From: Thermoplasmata archaeon
Lineage (GTDB): Archaea; Thermoplasmatota; Thermoplasmata; Thermoplasmatales; Thermoplasmataceae
DNA: 33,220 nt
NCBI GenBank assembly: GCA_021806295.1
Contig: JAJZXS010000033.1
Location: forward strand, 1-33,220
Direction: 5' to 3'
The notes under the pieces were generated by a model that worked only from the letters and a program-made list of their open reading frames with translations, searched no databases and was not told where the DNA came from. This document shows positions 1 through 8,310 of the stretch, in pieces (within the stretch, counting starts at the first letter, position 1; every line of letters begins with the position of its first letter). Position numbers and translations under genes: made by a program.

Positions 1-2
1 GG

Positions 3-1403
3 AAAAACATTCTGGGAACAAATAGATTGATATGGCAGGGATGGGGGATGACCGCCCCTGCAGCTGATATTGCTTACCTTCTTGGCGGAATTGCACTTGT
101 CGCACTTGGTGCCACCCCACTTTCAATACTCATTGGATTTCTTATATATCTGGCAATCCTGAATACATCATACAGATTTTCGAAAAAATATGTATCTGCA
201 GGAAGTGATTTTACTTATGTAGGAAAGAGTATAGGCGGTTTCATGGCAACATTTGAGGGCTGGAATTTATTCTTCGGTACCATGTTTGCCTTTGCAGGGT
301 TCGGAATGCTGGGGCTTGCTGGATTTTTTGACATATTTGACAGTGGGATAATTACAAAGGGATACTGGATTCCCATAGTTATTGCACTGAATTTTATAAC
401 ATTCTACATACTTTACAGGGGAATAAAGTTCTCGACAACATACCAGATAATAACCGGGATAGCGGAATTCGCCATTCTTATTGCTGGAGGTATAGGTCTT
501 GTAATACTTGCCGGAAAGAACAATACGCTGGATGTATTTTCACCATTTATCGCAAGTGGCGGGATTACTGGATTTTTCCATTCCCTTACCCTCTCTGTGG
601 TAACATTCATAGGGCTCTCCATTGCACTTACTGCTATCTCAGAGGAGGCACATATCCCGAAGAAAACTGTGCCAAAATCTCTTTTAATTTCCTCAATGAT
701 CATAGGAGTCACAATAGTATTCCTGTCATATGCCATGACTGTTGCATGGGGCCCATCCAGGATGCTGTCATTCGGCAACTCCGTGGATAATGGCCTTGTA
801 TTATTCAGGGAAATAAGCCCGGTGATGTTTATACTGCTCTTTATTTTCACGGTTAACAGCTTCATGGGAAACAATATATCAATGGGAACCTCAATGACCC
901 GTATATTTTACGCCTTTTCTAGGGACAGCATAATATTTCCAAAAGCATTTTCCAGGACAGACAGCAATGGAACTCCCAGAAATACAACATATTTTATTCT
1001 TGCAATATCCCTGTTCCTAAGTATAACGTTTGGAATTATTTTTGGGCCAATAGACGGTGGCTACGTCCTTCTTTTTGCTGATGCGTTCTTCTCCTTCCTT
1101 ATAAGATCAATATCTTCAGGAAGCCTAATAATATCAACATTCCGTGAGGGGAAAATGAAGGCTGGAACTCTTCTCGGGTATCTAATAATACCGGTTATAT
1201 CCATAGGCGCACTTCTCGCAGTTCTTGCCTCAAACTTTTTCCCGCTGCCCGCGTATCCCTATAACGCCGCATCCATAATGGCAATAGTTATTATAGCTGT
1301 TGTGTTTATAATCACATTATTTACCTGGATAAAGAATCCAGAGACAGTAAAGAAAGCAGGGTCAACAACCGTAGAAGAAATTGCTGAAAGTTCTATAGAT
1401 TAA
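3..1403 (+). CDS. APC-family amino acid/polyamine permease, 5'-truncated by window edge
   Basis: This is an integral membrane transporter of the amino acid-polyamine-organocation type, probably importing an amino acid or polyamine by cation symport. The frame is open from base 3, and the residues before the first usable start (a TTG at 27) look like the normal run-in to TM1, so the true start probably lies outside the window. About 458 residues are visible from that TTG, with roughly 11-12 hydrophobic segments. They include a glycine-rich first helix (GWGMTAPAADIAYLLGG) and the EEAHIPKKTVPKS loop after TM6, a position where this superfamily often has E-A-x-x-P-x-K. The C-terminus is a short charged cytoplasmic tail. 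The substrate cannot be read from the sequence. A second, longer APC permease lies at 26006-27751; the two are not close copies. Confidence 0.85.
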   Translation, partial: KNILGTNRLIWQGWGMTAPAADIAYLLGGIALVALGATPLSILIGFLIYLAILNTSYRFSKKYVSAGSDFTYVGKSIGGFMATFEGWNLFFGTMFAFAGFGMLGLAGFFDIFDSGIITKGYWIPIVIALNFITFYILYRGIKFSTTYQIITGIAEFAILIAGGIGLVILAGKNNTLDVFSPFIASGGITGFFHSLTLSVVTFIGLSIALTAISEEAHIPKKTVPKSLLISSMIIGVTIVFLSYAMTVAWGPSRMLSFGNSVDNGLVLFREISPVMFILLFIFTVNSFMGNNISMGTSMTRIFYAFSRDSIIFPKAFSRTDSNGTPRNTTYFILAISLFLSITFGIIFGPIDGGYVLLFADAFFSFLIRSISSGSLIISTFREGKMKAGTLLGYLIIPVISIGALLAVLASNFFPLPAYPYNAASIMAIVIIAVVFIITLFTWIKNPETVKKAGSTTVEEIAESSID

Positions 1404-1439
1404 ATTATTTTTATTATTTTAAAATATATAGAACAAAAA

Positions 1440-1451
1440 TTTATTTATAGG
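1440..1451 (+). promoter_or_regulatory. TATA-box promoter of the DUF427 gene
   Basis: The TTTATTTATAGG-like element sits 22-33 nt before the ATG at 1473. That spacing places transcription start at or next to the start codon, so the mRNA is probably leaderless. No Shine-Dalgarno sequence is seen. Confidence 0.4.
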
Positions 1452-1472
1452 CTCACTAATTATAATATTATA

Positions 1473-1844
1473 ATGAATGAGATAGATTATGAAAATCACG
1501 GCCACCACATTAAGGTATCGCCATTGAAAGGCGTTATAAAGGTAACACTGGATGGGAGTACTCTGGCAGAATCCAGGAATGCACTGGAATTAAAGGAGGA
1601 CGGATATGACAAAGCATACTATATACCATTGGAAGATATCAGGGCTGAACTCATCAGGGCGGAAACAAAAACAGTCTGTCATTATAAGGGAAGGGCATCA
1701 TATTATTCTCTGAAGATAAACAATATAATAATAGAAGATGCCCTATGGCAGTATGCTGATCCAAAGCCTGAATTTATAGAACTGAATAATTATGCCTCCT
1801 TCTATATAAAAAATATTGACGGTATAAAAATTAACATTACATGA
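1473..1844 (+). CDS. DUF427 domain protein
   Basis: This is a 123-residue soluble protein of the DUF427 family. Recognisable family features, in order, are the beta-rich core with VTLDGSTLAESRNALEL, the YYIPLEDI segment (a near-invariant YxIP in the family), and TVCHYKGRASYYSL, which corresponds to the usual CPYKG-A-x-Y block and keeps the cysteine. It ends with ALWQYADPKPE, matching the family's A-W-x-Y-x-x-P motif. The whole protein is the single domain. The biochemical role of DUF427 is not established. The gene follows the permease by 69 nt with its own TATA element, so it is probably transcribed separately. The ATG at 1473 is the only sensible start. Confidence 0.85.
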   Translation: MNEIDYENHGHHIKVSPLKGVIKVTLDGSTLAESRNALELKEDGYDKAYYIPLEDIRAELIRAETKTVCHYKGRASYYSLKINNIIIEDALWQYADPKPEFIELNNYASFYIKNIDGIKINIT

Positions 1845-1873
1845 AATAATTAATTATCATAAAATTATAAATG

Positions 1874-1883
1874 TTTTTATATG
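1874..1883 (+). promoter_or_regulatory. TATA-box promoter of rpl10e
   Basis: The TTTTTATATG element lies 26-35 nt upstream of the ATG at 1909. It predicts a leaderless or nearly leaderless mRNA. Confidence 0.4.
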
Positions 1884-1908
1884 CGCATGAATTTATGAAT
1901 AGATTATT

Positions 1909-2439
1909 ATGGTAACTAAACCAGCACGAATGTATTCAAAAATTTCAGGTCCTGCTTACACCAGAAAGGAGTTTATGGGCGGTGTACCATATCCGAAAAT
2001 AACAACCTTTGTACAGGGTAACCAGAAAAGAGATTTCGAGATCGAAATGCAATTAATAGCAGAGGAAGCATGCCAGATAAGGCATACAGCGCTTGAGGCG
2101 TCCAGGATTTCAATAAACAGGAAACTTCTGGAAAACATAGGTGCTGGAAATTACTTCCTACACATCAGGCCATACCCCCATCAGGTAATACGTGAACACA
2201 AAATGGCAACAGGAGCAGGTGCAGATAGGATATCAAGTGGTATGAGGATGGCCTTCGGAAGACCTGTGGGAACCGCTGCAAGAGTTCACCCGGGAGAAAT
2301 CATAATGGTGGGAAAGGTCGATCGTGCAAATGCAAAGGCATTGAAAGAAGCTTTGAAAAAAGCATCAATTAAATTACCCACACCATGCAAAGTTGTAATA
2401 ACGAAGGGCAAGGAAATAACTTCCAAGATGGGCCTATAA
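1909..2439 (+). CDS. rpl10e: 50S ribosomal protein L10e (uL16)
   Basis: This is the archaeal/eukaryotic L10e (uL16) protein of the large subunit, which sits near the tRNA acceptor arms in the A and P sites. The 176-residue length is normal for archaea. Diagnostic blocks are the N-terminal KPARMYSKISGPAYTRKE, the FVQGN segment, HIRPYPHQVIREHKMATGAGADRIS (the loop near the peptidyl-transferase centre), GMRMAFGRPVGTAARV, and a basic C-terminus with KLPTPCKVVI. The start is the ATG behind the TATA element. It stands alone, with no other ribosomal gene beside it. A T-rich tract follows at 2461-2476. Confidence 0.97.
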   Translation: MVTKPARMYSKISGPAYTRKEFMGGVPYPKITTFVQGNQKRDFEIEMQLIAEEACQIRHTALEASRISINRKLLENIGAGNYFLHIRPYPHQVIREHKMATGAGADRISSGMRMAFGRPVGTAARVHPGEIIMVGKVDRANAKALKEALKKASIKLPTPCKVVITKGKEITSKMGL

Positions 2440-2460
2440 AGCATTAATTGCATAAATTCT

Positions 2461-2476
2461 ATATTTTATTTTTAAC
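2461..2476 (+). terminator. Possible T-rich terminator after rpl10e
   Basis: Two runs of T separated by a few purines lie 20 nt past the L10e stop, as expected for archaeal T-tract termination. The rest of the spacer up to 2698 shows no gene, RNA fold or repeat that I recognise. Confidence 0.3.
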
Positions 2477-2698
2477 CAATAAATTTTATTTGAGAAATTA
2501 TGCCAGTTATGAACTTGATAATACAAAAATCCGGAACATATTATAAAACATAAATTATACTTCATAATAACAGTGGTACAGTATTTATTGAAAATGCAAT
2601 CATCCTTAAGAATTTATAAGAGGTAATCGATAGATTGTTCCAGTTGCCTGAAAACGTAATTTGTATAAAAATTTAGGTTATTTATATGGCTAAAATTT

Positions 2699-3562
2699 TT
2701 ATTTTCTGAGGGCTTTTTCACGGCTGGCAATAAAATCCTGTATTAATTTGGCGGCCAGCATTGATGTATTTCCGTTATCATAGAGAGGAGTCATTTCATT
2801 TATATCAAATCCCACCACCCTATCTGATATTGCAGTGAGTATGCTGCGAACATCATATGACGTAAGGCCGTATGGTTCAGGAGTTCCAACACCGGGTGCA
2901 TATGCAGGGTCGAATCCATCCATATCTATTGAAAAATAAACCCTTCCTGATGTTTTTTCCATAATTTCCCCAATGACATTTTCTATGCCGGAGGCACGTA
3001 CCTCGTTAGCAGAGATAAACCTTACTTTTTCATATTCTCCAGATGATATTTCTTCATATGATGTTGATCTGGTGCCAACAGATATTATTTTATTTTCGCC
3101 AAGGAGTTCCAGTGCCCTTCTAGTGACACAGGCATGATTGTATTTATTGTCCATGTATGAATCGCGGAAATCTGAGTGGGCATCTATGATTACCATTGTT
3201 ATATCCTTGAAGTTTCTCAATGCCCCTACAGTAAGTGAATGCTCCCCGCCAAGCATTATGGGTATTTTTTTATCATGCAGTATGGTTCCTGTAACGGTTT
3301 CAACCTCACTTAGAATATAATCAACATCCTCATACACTGGAAGGTCCCCAAGGTCGCAGATATTTACATCGAGAAGATTGATGCCATAATTTACTTCATA
3401 GGATTCCAGATTATCGTATGCGAATCTTATGGAATTGGGTGCGTATCTGGACCCCCTTCTAAAGCTTGAGGTATTGTCAAATGGAACACCGAAAATTACA
3501 TAGTCGGCATCACCGTAATCTGACAGTGCATCAGCTATTTTTAAGTTGGAGAAATGCGACAT
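2699..3562 (-). CDS. speB: Agmatinase / ureohydrolase family (SpeB)
   Basis: This is a manganese ureohydrolase, most likely agmatinase (agmatine to putrescine plus urea). With the ATG at 3562 it has 287 residues, normal for the family. Metal-ligand motifs are complete: GGEHS (about residues 105-109), DAHSD (127-131) and SIDMDGFDP (211-219). The upstream aIF5A gene ends in TAATG, so its stop codon shares one base with this ATG. An alternative TTG start at 3604 has a strong GGAGGTG Shine-Dalgarno 5 nt before it and would add 14 residues and a 43-nt overlap; family length favours the ATG. Pairing with aIF5A fits a role in supplying polyamine for hypusine formation. Other ureohydrolases such as arginase or guanidinobutyrase cannot be fully excluded. 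Confidence 0.9.
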   Translation of the reverse strand: MSHFSNLKIADALSDYGDADYVIFGVPFDNTSSFRRGSRYAPNSIRFAYDNLESYEVNYGINLLDVNICDLGDLPVYEDVDYILSEVETVTGTILHDKKIPIMLGGEHSLTVGALRNFKDITMVIIDAHSDFRDSYMDNKYNHACVTRRALELLGENKIISVGTRSTSYEEISSGEYEKVRFISANEVRASGIENVIGEIMEKTSGRVYFSIDMDGFDPAYAPGVGTPEPYGLTSYDVRSILTAISDRVVGFDINEMTPLYDNGNTSMLAAKLIQDFIASREKALRK

Positions 3563-3951
3563 TAATTCTGCAGCATTATCTTCCTTTTTCCCATAGCTTC
3601 CCAATACGGCACCTCCATGCCTGCTTTTAATCTGTCCTGATCCTCTGGCTCTATAGGCAGTATAAAAGTTTCAAAACTCTCTGAATCCATCAACTGCGCC
3701 TCATTGTTTGCTATTGAAAGTATCTGCGCATTTTTCTTTACAATTATAGGCACCTTTACCTTGTGTTTTACAGGGTAAACCACACTATGTTTCTGACTGT
3801 CAAATACACCAATAGCGACAATTCGCCCCTTGGCTTCACCGTGCTTGCCTGGTTTTGACATTGTAATATCAACTATTTTGCATGGTGAATCATCGATTAA
3901 CATGTATCTTCCTACCTTTAATTCTCTAACTTCGGCTTCTGTCCAGCTCAT
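3562..3951 (-). CDS. eif5A: Translation factor aIF5A (hypusine-containing)
   Basis: Archaeal IF5A (bacterial EF-P counterpart) rescues ribosomes stalled on difficult peptide sequences. The 129-residue protein has the N-terminal SH3-like domain with the modification loop [10 protein letters not shown]; Lys36 is the expected hypusine site. The C-terminal OB-fold ends in [13 protein letters not shown]. The ATG at 3951 is preceded by GAGGAT at 5 nt spacing and by tandem TATA-like elements further upstream. The 3' end overlaps the start of the agmatinase gene, indicating one transcript and probable translational coupling. The modifying enzyme, deoxyhypusine synthase, is encoded about 8 kb away in the same window. 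Confidence 0.97.
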   Translation of the reverse strand: MSWTEAEVRELKVGRYMLIDDSPCKIVDITMSKPGKHGEAKGRIVAIGVFDSQKHSVVYPVKHKVKVPIIVKKNAQILSIANNEAQLMDSESFETFILPIEPEDQDRLKAGMEVPYWEAMGKRKIMLQN

Positions 3952-3979
3952 AACTAATCCTCTGGTTAATATTTTAAGC

Positions 3980-3999
3980 CTTTATATATTTTTATATCA
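3980..3999 (-). promoter_or_regulatory. Tandem TATA-like promoter of aIF5A-speB
   Basis: On the minus strand this stretch reads as two adjacent TATA-like blocks (TATAAAAATA, then TATATAAAGG) about 30-48 nt upstream of the aIF5A ATG. The distal one leaves room for the GAGGAT ribosome-binding site at 3957-3962 in the leader. Confidence 0.45.
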
Positions 4000-4030
4000 G
4001 TTGGAATATGTAGCGGGAAAGTGAAACGGA

Positions 4031-4894
4031 TCAAAATGGTCCATTGCCCATGGAGCCATTAATCCTGTGCCTGATTGATAGATTTAGCAGGTTCTCATCA
4101 ATTCCATCGGGAAGGCCTTTTCCATTAACATAATCAAAGAGTATAAGTTTAAAGATATTCATATACGTAAAGTTTAGTATAAGCCCCAGAACTATCATTA
4201 TCACTGCAATAACTGCGGTTACTGCAATTACAATAAGCGGTATTCCTGAACCAAAAAGTATTGCTGAAACTATCAACAGCAGAAATCCCCCTCCTGTAAA
4301 TATGAGTGTATACAGATCAATATATATGACCCCACCAAAGGTATTCCCGAAGTGTGATTTTATGGTATCAACGCTCATTTTAATTGCCTTGATTGGCCCT
4401 GTATTGTAATCCAGTATGACAGGAACAACAAAAAATGTTGCAACCGTTATTGCAAATGATCCTATTGATGCTATAATTATGCCACCTATGCCTCGTACTC
4501 TTGATTCTACGGCACGGAGAATCATAAGAAGTACACTGTAGAGTATAGCCCATTGAAATGCCTTTACTGTGTATTTTTTTGTTGATGAAAATGCTTCTAT
4601 CAACGTTACAGGATTATTTGTTTCGACGGACCTGTACGATATCATCATTGCCATAATAATTAAGGTTGCAAAGAAATATACAAGTACATATGCAACAAAA
4701 ATCCCGGCTATGTAGTAATAATATGTGTATCCAGATATTGGAATTTCTAAAATCAGAATAAAAAATGTTAAGGCGAATATTATAACGCTTACAATCCCGG
4801 AGAGTACAGGGTAAATATACAGTTTTTTATTTCCAGAAATACTCTTTCTTACCTGCCCGGCAAGATGCCATCCGCTTTTCATGGATTCAAACAT
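4031..4894 (-). CDS. DUF6159-like multi-spanning membrane protein
   Basis: This 287-residue membrane protein has about six hydrophobic helices (roughly residues 28-50, 58-85, 112-130, 136-163, 193-218, 222-255). The pattern matches my memory of the DUF6159 family: an N-terminal GWHLAGQVRKSISGNKKLYIYP block, a soluble loop with NNPVTLIEAF, an AFQWAILYS helix, a FFVVPVILDYNTGP segment, and a following KSHFGNTFGG loop. No catalytic or transport motif is apparent and the function of this family is unknown. It begins 19 nt after the stop of the upstream amidohydrolase on the same strand, so the two are probably co-transcribed. The C-terminal ~30 residues are hydrophilic. Confidence 0.75.
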   Translation of the reverse strand: MFESMKSGWHLAGQVRKSISGNKKLYIYPVLSGIVSVIIFALTFFILILEIPISGYTYYYYIAGIFVAYVLVYFFATLIIMAMMISYRSVETNNPVTLIEAFSSTKKYTVKAFQWAILYSVLLMILRAVESRVRGIGGIIIASIGSFAITVATFFVVPVILDYNTGPIKAIKMSVDTIKSHFGNTFGGVIYIDLYTLIFTGGGFLLLIVSAILFGSGIPLIVIAVTAVIAVIMIVLGLILNFTYMNIFKLILFDYVNGKGLPDGIDENLLNLSIRHRINGSMGNGPF

Positions 4895-4913
4895 AGGAAA
4901 CTATTTAATTGAT

Positions 4914-6167
4914 TTATAAATAGTTTAGTTTGGAGTAATCAATTCCATCTGCGCTATCATTATTATTTTTATTAAGTACAATTTTTCCGTCAACCATAAC
5001 CAACTCCACATTTTCTGAATTTGAAGAAAATACAATATTGTTGACAATGTTTTTTTCACTGGAGGGAATTGTATTGTATCTGTTGGGGTTTATTATCACC
5101 AGATCTGCAAAATAGCCTTCCTTTATTATTCCAATAGGTGCCCTCAGGGCAATTCCTGCATTCCTCGTTGCCATATCCAGTATCTGTTGCGATTTGACAG
5201 TATCTGCCGACCACCTATCATTATTTATAGAAATAGCTGAATATTTCATCTCCTCGAACATATTCAGTGAGTTGTTGCTTCCAGAACTGTCTGTACCCAG
5301 CGACACATTCACATTGTTTGCCAGTAGCTCAGGAATGGGCGCTATCCCTCCCGATGCCAGCTTAGCATTGCTTATTGCATTCCAGGATACTGCGGTGCCG
5401 TTTTTGGCAAGAAGTTTGATTTCATTCAGTGTAATCCATACACAGTGCGCTGCCAGCAATTTATCTGAAAGGAAACCTATTGATGCAAGATGCTCAACTG
5501 GCCTTTCATTATGAATTTTCACGAAATCATAAACCTCCTTTCGGGTCTCTGAAAGATGTGTATGTATCATGACATTGTACTTTTCTGAAAGATCCCTTAC
5601 ACGATAATAGTTCTCATCAGATGACACATAAATTCCCTGTATTCCTGCAAGCGGTGTTACATTGCCTGGATGACTTTTCCTTATAAATGCCTCTGCATTT
5701 TTTACAGGGTCTCCTTTCTGTGTTGTGAATTGCTGATCCAGTGTTGCCCATGCGAGAAAACCCCGAATGCCAGTTTTTTCAACTGCCCTTTCAATCACAT
5801 CTTCTGAATAATAAAGGTCTACAAAGGAGGTTATTCCTGAATTGAGCATCTCCTTAATGCCCAGAAGGCTGGAGTTATATATTCCCTCCTCTGTTCTATC
5901 GGCATCCAGTTTTGATGTTTTATCCAGGAATTCAGAAAGCACAATGTCGTCCAGAAGCCCCTTGAAACCACTCATGCCTATGTGTGTATGTGTATTTATA
6001 AATCCGGGAAGTATGAATTTTCCATCTGCATTTATTTCACTATCATGTTCCGGCTCTTCCCTGCCTATATAAACTATCTTATTGTTATCAACCAGGATAT
6101 TTGCACGGACTATTTCCCTGCTGTCGTTTTCGGTTATAATAGTTCCATTTTTAATAAGAATGCTCAT
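4914..6167 (-). CDS. mtaD: Amidohydrolase, probable 5'-methylthioadenosine/S-adenosylhomocysteine deaminase
   Basis: This is a 417-residue metal-dependent amidohydrolase of the TrzA/AtzA-MtaD branch. Metal-site motifs in order are HTHIGM (HxH after beta1), HTHLSE, AAHCVW and GTDSSGSNNSLNMFEEMK. The family is flanked N- and C-terminally by a small composite beta domain, visible here as ILIKNGTIIT and VELVMVDGKIV. The most likely reaction is deamination of MTA (and SAH or adenosine analogues) to the inosine form. The usual HNP-x-SN-x-KLASG segment reads WNAISNAKLASG, a His-to-Trp change outside the metal ligands that may alter substrate choice. Guanine- or chlorohydrolase-type activity remains possible. 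MtnA at 16168 would act downstream in the same salvage route. Confidence 0.8.
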   Translation of the reverse strand: MSILIKNGTIITENDSREIVRANILVDNNKIVYIGREEPEHDSEINADGKFILPGFINTHTHIGMSGFKGLLDDIVLSEFLDKTSKLDADRTEEGIYNSSLLGIKEMLNSGITSFVDLYYSEDVIERAVEKTGIRGFLAWATLDQQFTTQKGDPVKNAEAFIRKSHPGNVTPLAGIQGIYVSSDENYYRVRDLSEKYNVMIHTHLSETRKEVYDFVKIHNERPVEHLASIGFLSDKLLAAHCVWITLNEIKLLAKNGTAVSWNAISNAKLASGGIAPIPELLANNVNVSLGTDSSGSNNSLNMFEEMKYSAISINNDRWSADTVKSQQILDMATRNAGIALRAPIGIIKEGYFADLVIINPNRYNTIPSSEKNIVNNIVFSSNSENVELVMVDGKIVLNKNNNDSADGIDYSKLNYL

Positions 6168-6217
6168 TGCTGGTAATTAGAATAATGTTAATAATTATTT
6201 AGAATCTTATTCTTGAA

Positions 6218-7792
6218 TTAATTCTTCAATCCGGCACGAACTTTGATTGCAGCACCTGAATCCATATCAATCATTGCACGGGAAGGAATCAGGGCAGTTC
6301 CGGTGCCCCGCAGTTCATTATTATGCGTCATTATTACCTCATCGAATGCATGTATGTCTGGTGTGGCATCCAGTATTCCCATGGCATATACAGTTGCAGT
6401 TGGCCTGAAATTATCTATGGAAACATTGAATTTATTATTTTCAAGAAAGAATTTTCCTGATGCCGGTGTTATAGAAAAACGGCCAATGGAATCGTTGTAA
6501 ACAAAAAGTATGTTATTGCCCCTAACCAGCATATCCTGATGGAAACTATTTATGAGTTTAATATCTTCAAGGTAAGGCATAATCCAGCCACCGAACTGAA
6601 ACCTGAGCAGTGCCTTATAATCATCCAGTTTCTTCCCGTATTCACTTTCTGGGTTAATCTTTTCTCTGAGTGCGTTCTGGAGAATAGATAAATTTTTCTC
6701 ATCGGTAACCCTGCCCTCTATGACAGTTGAGCTGGATGGTATGGATTCCCTTATGAAATCAAGGTCATCCGGAATGTATGCTATTATATCTGTATAACGA
6801 TTTTTCGACAGATATCCTTTTATCAGGTTTTTCATCATGAGTTTTTCATCTTCATACCATGTGCCGATAACAGGAATATCATAAAATCTTGCGGGGTAAC
6901 CACTTTCAAGTTCACGTGGAACAAGCCCTACAGGCGATGTTACTATCAGTTCATGGATATATTTCCTGTACTGCCAGATTGATCCAAGTATTTTTTTGTG
7001 TGTTTTTGATTCTGAGTATGGTTTTTTTGCGGAACAGGGAAGCAGCAAAGCAATATTTCTATGATCTGGTTTTTCATAATCGAGAATTTTTTTCCGGTAT
7101 TCAGCTATATCCGGCCTGTTAAGAGATTCCAGTGAATTTGCCTGTATATATGGTGTCCTGGAAGGAAATACTGAGGCAAACTCGCCGTAATACTCTGTAT
7201 CGGCTATCCGCAACATTTCAAGGGCCTTACCTGATATGCCAATTTTTTCAGCTATTTCCCTCAGTGTATTGTTCTTTATGGAGTCGAATATTGACTCCAG
7301 CATGGATTCAGCAAATTTTATGTTTTCTTCCAGTGGGTTATACTCAACCCTTGACTTTCCCGCCGCAGTGTATTTTATCCTTTCCATGCTTTCTCTTCTT
7401 ATATAGAGGTCATCAAATATGTTAACCCCGAGATAACTCAGCACTGGCATGATATAGGGATCAGATATGCCCTGAAGGTAAAATAATTTTGTATAACCAT
7501 ATTTCCTTCTTAACTCAACAAGGAAGCTCACCAGTTTGCCTGGCCGCTGGATCAATTCCAGCCCATTGAATATGATTACAATATTGCTTCCCTCTATGAC
7601 CTTTTCACCACTGAGAAATGATGGATAGTATATCTTCTTTTTGAACTCTTCGCCCAGTATTTCTATGGTATCATTTTTATTTATATAATCATCTGAAAAC
7701 GTATTTATCAGGAATGGAAACTTTCTGCCGTTTCGGTAACCTGCCCATGAGAAGCCCATTACATACTGCTTGTCCTTTATCTTTTCAGGCAT
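6218..7792 (-). CDS. arcS: Archaeosine synthase ArcS (TgtA2)
   Basis: ArcS acts after tRNA-guanine transglycosylase on preQ0 at position 15 of the tRNA D-loop, on the way to archaeosine. The 524-residue protein has a degenerate TGT-like N-terminal half (residues 1 to about 220) and the ArcS signature PCSAKKPYSESKTH at 252-265. A C-terminal PUA RNA-binding domain spans about 448-523 (GTGTALIPSRAMIDMDSGAAIKVR region). It stands alone between the amidohydrolase and LSm genes; no tgtA or radical-SAM partner (RaSEA) is in the window. The ATG at 7792 is the first start of the open frame. It is somewhat shorter than methanogen ArcS proteins as I remember them. The signature motif makes the call secure. 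Confidence 0.92.
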   Translation of the reverse strand: MPEKIKDKQYVMGFSWAGYRNGRKFPFLINTFSDDYINKNDTIEILGEEFKKKIYYPSFLSGEKVIEGSNIVIIFNGLELIQRPGKLVSFLVELRRKYGYTKLFYLQGISDPYIMPVLSYLGVNIFDDLYIRRESMERIKYTAAGKSRVEYNPLEENIKFAESMLESIFDSIKNNTLREIAEKIGISGKALEMLRIADTEYYGEFASVFPSRTPYIQANSLESLNRPDIAEYRKKILDYEKPDHRNIALLLPCSAKKPYSESKTHKKILGSIWQYRKYIHELIVTSPVGLVPRELESGYPARFYDIPVIGTWYEDEKLMMKNLIKGYLSKNRYTDIIAYIPDDLDFIRESIPSSSTVIEGRVTDEKNLSILQNALREKINPESEYGKKLDDYKALLRFQFGGWIMPYLEDIKLINSFHQDMLVRGNNILFVYNDSIGRFSITPASGKFFLENNKFNVSIDNFRPTATVYAMGILDATPDIHAFDEVIMTHNNELRGTGTALIPSRAMIDMDSGAAIKVRAGLKN

Positions 7793-7926
7793 ATATCCCT
7801 ATTAAAGAATATTATATTATCCTTGCCAAAGATTGATGCATAAATATATCCTGCTAATTTTTGCATGTGTAATTTAAGATTTTTACTATATTGATAAAAA
7901 ATTTAAAGTATGTGTATTATAAAAAA

Positions 7927-8142
7927 TTATTTTGTTGTAATTCTAACGACATTGCTTCCACGAATTATGACCTTTCCGATTTTTCTCTGGACTTCCCCGC
8001 TCTCCTCTGCGTCGTCAAGAGTCATATTCATATATTCGTCATAACCTGAAAGTATCCCCTCAAGAGACCTGTTGTCCTTTAATAGTAGCGTAACCTTCTT
8101 GTTCAAATTTTCCTCAAGCATTTTCATTGGTAATGTGGCCAT
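7927..8142 (-). CDS. lsm: Sm-like archaeal protein (LSm/SmAP)
   Basis: This 71-residue Sm-fold protein should assemble into a ring that binds U-rich RNA. Sm1 is visible as KKVTLLLKDNRSLEGILSGYDEYMNMTLDDA and Sm2 as GKVIIRGSNVVRI (family consensus IRG-x-NV). The start chosen is the ATG at 8142: a perfect AGGTGA Shine-Dalgarno lies 5 nt upstream. The in-frame GTG at 8151 is itself part of that Shine-Dalgarno, so it is unlikely to be used. The gene begins 9 nt after the microprotein stop and is the last of a three-gene operon with Csl4, linking RNA chaperone and exosome functions. Confidence 0.95.
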   Translation of the reverse strand: MATLPMKMLEENLNKKVTLLLKDNRSLEGILSGYDEYMNMTLDDAEESGEVQRKIGKVIIRGSNVVRITTK

Positions 8143-8151
8143 TTTATTCAC

Positions 8152-8310
8152 CTAATTATATTCGTCTTCTCCGTTGAACTGATCGTCATGCTCCATCATG
8201 ACCTTTATTAAACCGCCCAAAAGCTCTTTCATACTATCAATTTCCTTTCTCATGTCCTTAACTTCCTTGTTCAGCTCCTGGACGTCCTTTACTTTATCAG
8301 CTTCTTTCAT
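8152..8310 (-). CDS. Coiled-coil microprotein between Csl4 and LSm
   Basis: I do not recognise this 52-residue protein. It starts at the ATG at 8310, which has an AGGTGAT Shine-Dalgarno 5-6 nt upstream, and ends in TAG at 8152-8154. The first 14 nt overlap the 3' end of csl4, and the LSm start follows its stop by 9 nt. The sequence is highly charged, with hydrophobics at residues 10, 13, 17, 20, 24, 27, 31, 34 and 38. This is an unbroken 3-4 heptad pattern, predicting a single long amphipathic helix or coiled coil, followed by an acidic tail (HDDQFNGEDEYN). No membrane segment or cysteine is present. The ribosome-binding site, overlap and heptads argue that it is a real gene; an exosome- or Sm-associated adaptor is a guess. 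Confidence 0.75.
   Translation of the reverse strand: MKEADKVKDVQELNKEVKDMRKEIDSMKELLGGLIKVMMEHDDQFNGEDEYN

Noticed and set aside
27-29. TTG as the true start of the first permease
   Set aside because: The frame stays open to base 3 with residues resembling the normal run-in to TM1, so the gene is more likely cut by the window edge.
413-874. 153-codon antisense frame in the first permease
   Set aside because: It is a mirror of membrane-protein codons with no recognisable domain and no start signal.
2440-2698. Possible gene or RNA in the spacer between rpl10e and agmatinase
   Set aside because: It shows only short frames, with no stable fold, tRNA-like or TnpB-like pattern; a faint helical fragment on the minus strand is too short to support.
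8149-8151. GTG start for the LSm protein
   Set aside because: The GTG is part of the AGGTGA ribosome-binding site for the ATG at 8142, and the 71-residue product fits the family better.
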